7,181 bases of DNA, taken from NCBI GenBank assembly GCA_945631445.1, contig CALZCR010000079.1:1-7181 (forward strand), written 5' to 3'. The notes under the pieces were generated by a model. It ran no database searches and was not told the origin of the DNA. It worked only from the letters and a program-made list of their open reading frames with translations. Both the position numbers and the translations under genes were made by a program. Positions 4,196-7,181 of this stretch are shown piece after piece. Position 1 is the stretch's first letter. Every line of letters starts with the position of its first letter. Source of the DNA: an uncultured Corynebacterium sp. (lineage in GTDB: Bacteria; Actinomycetota; Actinomycetes; Mycobacteriales; Mycobacteriaceae).

Positions 4196-6835
4196 GTGGC
4201 ACAAATCCTTTTTCGACTCGGCCGGTGGTCCTTCCGTCGCAAATGGACGGTCCTGACCTCGTGGCTGCTGATCCTCGCCGGCGTGCTCACTGCGGCGTTG
4301 ACGCTGTCGCGCCCCTTCACCACCGAATTCGCCATCTCCGGCACCCCGGCGATCGACGCGATCTCCACCCTCGACGAGAAATTCCCCGGCGCGGGCGACT
4401 CCATCAACGCCGCCAGCGTCAACATCGTCTTCCACGTCCCCGAGGGGCAGTCCGTCGCCGACCCCGAGAACATGGACGCCATCGACGACGTGGTCGCCTA
4501 CCTCGAGGACGGCCTCGGCGACGAGCTGACCGGCACCGAGCGTTTCGGCAACCCCGTGGAAGTCTCGCCTGCGCTGCAGGAGACGGTCATCGAGACCGAG
4601 ACGTCCATGGGCCTGCCGGAGGAGACCGCCCGGGTCGACGCGGAGAACGTCGCGATGGTCTCCGACGACGAGCGGATCGCCTACACCACCTTCACCATCG
4701 ACGTGGAAAGCGCCCAGGCCGTCACCGACGAACACCGCCAGGTGGTCAACGAGGCCATGGACTTAGGCCGCGAGCAGGGCATGCAGGTCGAGGCCGGCGG
4801 CCCGGGCTTCGGCGATCCGATCGTGATCAAGACCACCAGCGAGATCATCGGCCTGATCTTCGCTTTCATCGTCTTGATCATCACCTTCGGCTCCGTGGCT
4901 GCGGCGGTGATGCCGGTGATCACCGCCGTGATCGGCGTGGGCATCGGCGTGCTGCTGATCGTCACCTCCACCCAGTGGATCGAACTCAACAACATCACCC
5001 CGGTGCTGGCCGTGATGATCGGCCTGGCCGTGGGCATCGACTACTCGCTGTTCATTTTGTCGCGCTACCGCGACGAGAGAAAACGCATGCCCGCCGAAGA
5101 GGCCGCCGGCATGGCGGCCGGCACCGCGGGTTCCTCAGTGGTCTTCGCGGGCGCCACCGTGTTCGTGGCGCTGGCGGCCCTGGCCATCGTCAACATCGAG
5201 TTCCTCACCTGGATGGGCCTGTCGGCGGCCGTGACCGTGGCGATCGCGGTGCTGGTCGCGTTGACCCTGACCCCGGCCCTGCTGGGCATCTTCGGCAACA
5301 AGGCTTTCGCGCTCAAGGCCCCCGGCATGGCCGGCAACCCCTGGCGCAAGGGCGGCCCGCCGCGGATGCAGGGAGAGGCTATGGGCACCAAGTGGGTGAA
5401 ATTCGTCCACCGCTTCCCGGCCCTGGTCGTCGCCGTCGTGGTCTTAGGCCTCGGCGCGATGTCGATCCCCACCCTGAACCTGGAGATGTCCCTGCCGTCG
5501 GACTCGACGTCGAACAAGGACACCACCCAGCGCAAGTCCGCCGACCTCATGGCCGAAGGCTTCGGCGACGGCGTGAACTCGCCTTTCCTGGTCATCGTCG
5601 ACGCCGAGGACGCGAACCCGGAAGCACCGGCGCTGACCCCGCTGATGCAGGCGCAGTCAGCCATGGCGGGCGACGCCCCGGACGCGCCGACGGAGCAGGA
5701 GATCGCCGCGACCTCGTCGTTCCTGTACACCGTGAGCAAGATGCAGTCCGTGGGCGGCGTCAAGCACGCCCAGCTGATCGCCGCCAGCGAGGACGGCACC
5801 GCCGCCCAGATCCTGGTCACCCCGTTCACCGGACCGGACGAGCAAGTCACCGTCGAGGTCGCCCACGCCCTGCGCGCCCAAGGCGAGGAAGTCACCGACG
5901 CCACCGGCGCGACCATCGGCCTGACCGGGCTGACCGCGGTGCAGATGGACATCACCGAGCGCCTCGGCGGGGCGATGCCGCTGTACCTGTCCATCGTGGT
6001 GGGCCTGGCGATCGTCCTGCTGCTGCTGGTGTTCCGTTCCATCATGGTGCCGGTGGTCGCGGGCCTGGGCTTCCTGCTGTCGGTGGGCGCGGCCTTCGGC
6101 CTGACCGTCCTGGTCTGGCAGGAAGGGCTGTGGGGCCTGGTGAATACCCCGGCGCCGCTGATTTCCTTCATGCCGATCTTCCTGATCGGCGTGACCTTCG
6201 GCCTGGCCATGGACTACCAGGTCTTCCTGGTCACCCGCATGCGCGAGCACTACGCCAAGAGCGGCGGCAGATCCACCCCGGGATCGAAGTACAACGCGGT
6301 GGAGGAGTCCGTCATCGTCGGCTTCTCCCAGGGCGCGCGCGTGGTCACCGCCGCCGCGATCATCATGATCGCCGTGTTCGTCGCCTTCATCGACCAGCCG
6401 CTGCCGTTCATCCAGATCTTCGGCTTCGCCCTGGGCGTGGGCGTGTTCTTCGACGCCTTCTTCATCCGCATGGGCCTGGTGCCGGCCACCATGTTCCTCA
6501 TGGGCCGGGCCACCTGGTGGATGCCGAAGTGGTTGGACCGCATCCTGCCGAACATCGACATCGAGGGCACCGCCCTGGAGCGCGAGTTCGAGGAGAAGCA
6601 GAAAGCACAGCAGCGCCCCAGCGAGAACGCTGAGGCGCGGGAAAAGGTCATGGTCGGATCTTCGACGGCGGCGTCTGCGCTGCCCACGGAATCCTCCGGC
6701 TTTGACGCGGCGACGTCGGATGCGCGCTACCGGAACCGGGGCGGGGTAGACCGCGCGGAGGGTCACCACCGCGCTCGTCGGGAAGACGACGATGACGGCG
6801 GGCCATCGACCGACGAGATGCCGGCGGTGAAGTGA
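4196..6835 (+). CDS. MMPL-family (RND superfamily) transporter, CmpL/MmpL type
   Basis: This 879-residue inner-membrane protein has the duplicated RND layout: one helix (about 17-38), a large extracytoplasmic loop (about 39-215), five helices (about 216-365), a cytoplasmic linker, helix 7 (about 407-424), a second large loop (425-594) and five helices (about 595-767). The proton-relay Asp-Tyr pairs of MmpL3-type transporters are present in both halves: GIDYSLFILSRYRDE with D282/Y283 and GLAMDYQVFLVTRMRE with D673/Y674. After WWMPKWLDRILPNIDIEG comes a charged, probably disordered cytoplasmic tail (about 790-879). Such proteins use the proton gradient to export lipids; MmpL3 and corynebacterial CmpL1/CmpL4 move trehalose monomycolate. 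From memory, CmpL1 of C. glutamicum lies near tyrA, so this may be CmpL1; unverified, and other MMPL substrates are possible. GTG 4196 starts at the family-typical MAQILFRLGRWSFRRKW. Confidence 0.9.
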   Translation: MAQILFRLGRWSFRRKWTVLTSWLLILAGVLTAALTLSRPFTTEFAISGTPAIDAISTLDEKFPGAGDSINAASVNIVFHVPEGQSVADPENMDAIDDVVAYLEDGLGDELTGTERFGNPVEVSPALQETVIETETSMGLPEETARVDAENVAMVSDDERIAYTTFTIDVESAQAVTDEHRQVVNEAMDLGREQGMQVEAGGPGFGDPIVIKTTSEIIGLIFAFIVLIITFGSVAAAVMPVITAVIGVGIGVLLIVTSTQWIELNNITPVLAVMIGLAVGIDYSLFILSRYRDERKRMPAEEAAGMAAGTAGSSVVFAGATVFVALAALAIVNIEFLTWMGLSAAVTVAIAVLVALTLTPALLGIFGNKAFALKAPGMAGNPWRKGGPPRMQGEAMGTKWVKFVHRFPALVVAVVVLGLGAMSIPTLNLEMSLPSDSTSNKDTTQRKSADLMAEGFGDGVNSPFLVIVDAEDANPEAPALTPLMQAQSAMAGDAPDAPTEQEIAATSSFLYTVSKMQSVGGVKHAQLIAASEDGTAAQILVTPFTGPDEQVTVEVAHALRAQGEEVTDATGATIGLTGLTAVQMDITERLGGAMPLYLSIVVGLAIVLLLLVFRSIMVPVVAGLGFLLSVGAAFGLTVLVWQEGLWGLVNTPAPLISFMPIFLIGVTFGLAMDYQVFLVTRMREHYAKSGGRSTPGSKYNAVEESVIVGFSQGARVVTAAAIIMIAVFVAFIDQPLPFIQIFGFALGVGVFFDAFFIRMGLVPATMFLMGRATWWMPKWLDRILPNIDIEGTALEREFEEKQKAQQRPSENAEAREKVMVGSSTAASALPTESSGFDAATSDARYRNRGGVDRAEGHHRARREDDDDGGPSTDEMPAVK

Positions 6836-6842
6836 CCTCGGG

Positions 6843-7181
6843 TTAAAGCTCCGTGGTGCCGGTGCCGCCGTCCGGCTCATTTCCAGTCACGCGCGACTTG
6901 GCGATCTCGAAGAGATTCTCGATCTTCCCGCCCGTCAGCCCCCAGGACTGCGCGGATTCAGAGGTGGCGCGAAGCAGGCCCAGGGTCGGGTCGTTGCGGC
7001 CGGTGAAGTAGGCCTCCATGTCCTCGTTCCACAGCTCGTCGATCTTCGCCTGGTCGTCGACGAATTCCACGGTCGCGGCCACAGACAGCCAGGAACCGGT
7101 CTCCGAGACCGCGATGTTGACGTGGTTGCTCTTTTCCAGCGCCTCCGCCCTGCGGAAGCGCACATCCTCCGGCCAATCCGT
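6843..7181 (-). CDS. Pyridoxamine 5'-phosphate oxidase-like (general stress protein 26-like) protein, C-terminal part
   Basis: The frame is open from the right edge of the window to TAA at 6845-6843, giving the last 112 residues; the GTG at 7163-7161 is internal, because in-frame codons continue upstream without a stop. The segment SNHVNIAVSETGSWLSVAAT followed by EFVDDQAKIDELWNEDMEAY and then FTGRNDPTLGLLRATSESAQSW matches the C-terminal half of the split-barrel flavin-binding family containing general stress protein 26. In that family a KxxNl/NVNLAF-like strand is followed by a VDD...LWN...WF.gG..DP pattern. The last 15 or so residues are Gly/Thr/Glu-rich and variable. Flavin or B6 binding cannot be judged because the N-terminal half is missing. 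It converges on the MMPL gene with only 7 bases between stop codons and no clear terminator. Confidence 0.82.
   Translation of the reverse strand, partial: TDWPEDVRFRRAEALEKSNHVNIAVSETGSWLSVAATVEFVDDQAKIDELWNEDMEAYFTGRNDPTLGLLRATSESAQSWGLTGGKIENLFEIAKSRVTGNEPDGGTGTTEL

Noticed and set aside
4763..5446. Two rare TTA leucine codons in the MMPL gene (codons 190 and 417), both in a TTAGGC context
   Set aside because: TTA is scarce in this GC-rich DNA, but tadA also has one, and bldA-type TTA control is a Streptomyces feature not expected here.
4225..6633. Open frame of 802 codons on the + strand inside the MMPL gene
   Set aside because: It is a +2 frame shadow of the MMPL gene: Arg/Gly/His-rich, low complexity, with no hydrophobic segments or known domain.
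5657..6880. Antisense frame of 407 codons opposite the MMPL gene
   Set aside because: Its translation is made of His/Gln/Asp/Gly runs expected from reversing membrane-protein codons, with no domain or ribosome site.

Overview
The window is high-GC DNA (roughly two thirds G+C) from an actinobacterium, most likely a Corynebacterium or close relative. The evidence is the set of families and their order: MgtE, tRNA-Arg, TyrA, an actinobacterial TadA-associated protein, TadA, and an RND/MMPL transporter of the corynebacterial CmpL / mycobacterial MmpL type. GTG starts are frequent, several promoters sit right against their genes, and terminators are GC-rich. I recall a similar order around tyrA in C. 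glutamicum, but this could not be checked here. No mobile element, integrase, CRISPR array or prophage signature was seen; it reads as core chromosome.

Layout: (1) 1-978, + strand, the 3' part of a MgtE-type Mg2+ transporter cut by the left edge. (2) 979-1259, a tRNA-Arg(ACG) gene with a possible promoter, then a terminator that looks bidirectional and a second hairpin belonging to the convergent tyrA. (3) 1260-2288, - strand, tyrA. (4) A 38-bp divergent gap, then 2327-3303, + strand, a two-gene unit: a TadA-associated protein of unknown function overlapping tadA by four bases. (5) 3304-3925, two small, highly charged proteins, one resembling the MT0933/Rv0909 antitoxin-like family and one CsbD-like stress protein, each with its own ribosome binding site and a similar promoter-like element. 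(6) 3972-4059, tRNA-Ser(CGA) and a downstream hairpin. (7) 4196-6835, a large MMPL transporter. (8) 6843-7181, - strand, the C-terminal part of a pyridoxamine-5'-phosphate-oxidase-like (general stress protein 26-like) protein cut by the right edge.

How the genes relate: the clearest functional link is tRNA-Arg(ACG) with tadA. TadA is the enzyme known to convert A34 of this tRNA to inosine, so enzyme and substrate genes lie about 1.7 kb apart, with a conserved but uncharacterised partner gene directly in front of tadA. tyrA supplies the last-but-one or last step of tyrosine synthesis and is transcribed away from that unit from a very short shared promoter region. The two small charged proteins may be stress-response proteins. 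The MMPL protein probably exports a lipid, such as a trehalose mycolate, across the inner membrane. Nothing here amounts to a clearly new system; the best leads are the TadA-associated protein, the antitoxin-like gene without a toxin, and the compact divergent promoter.
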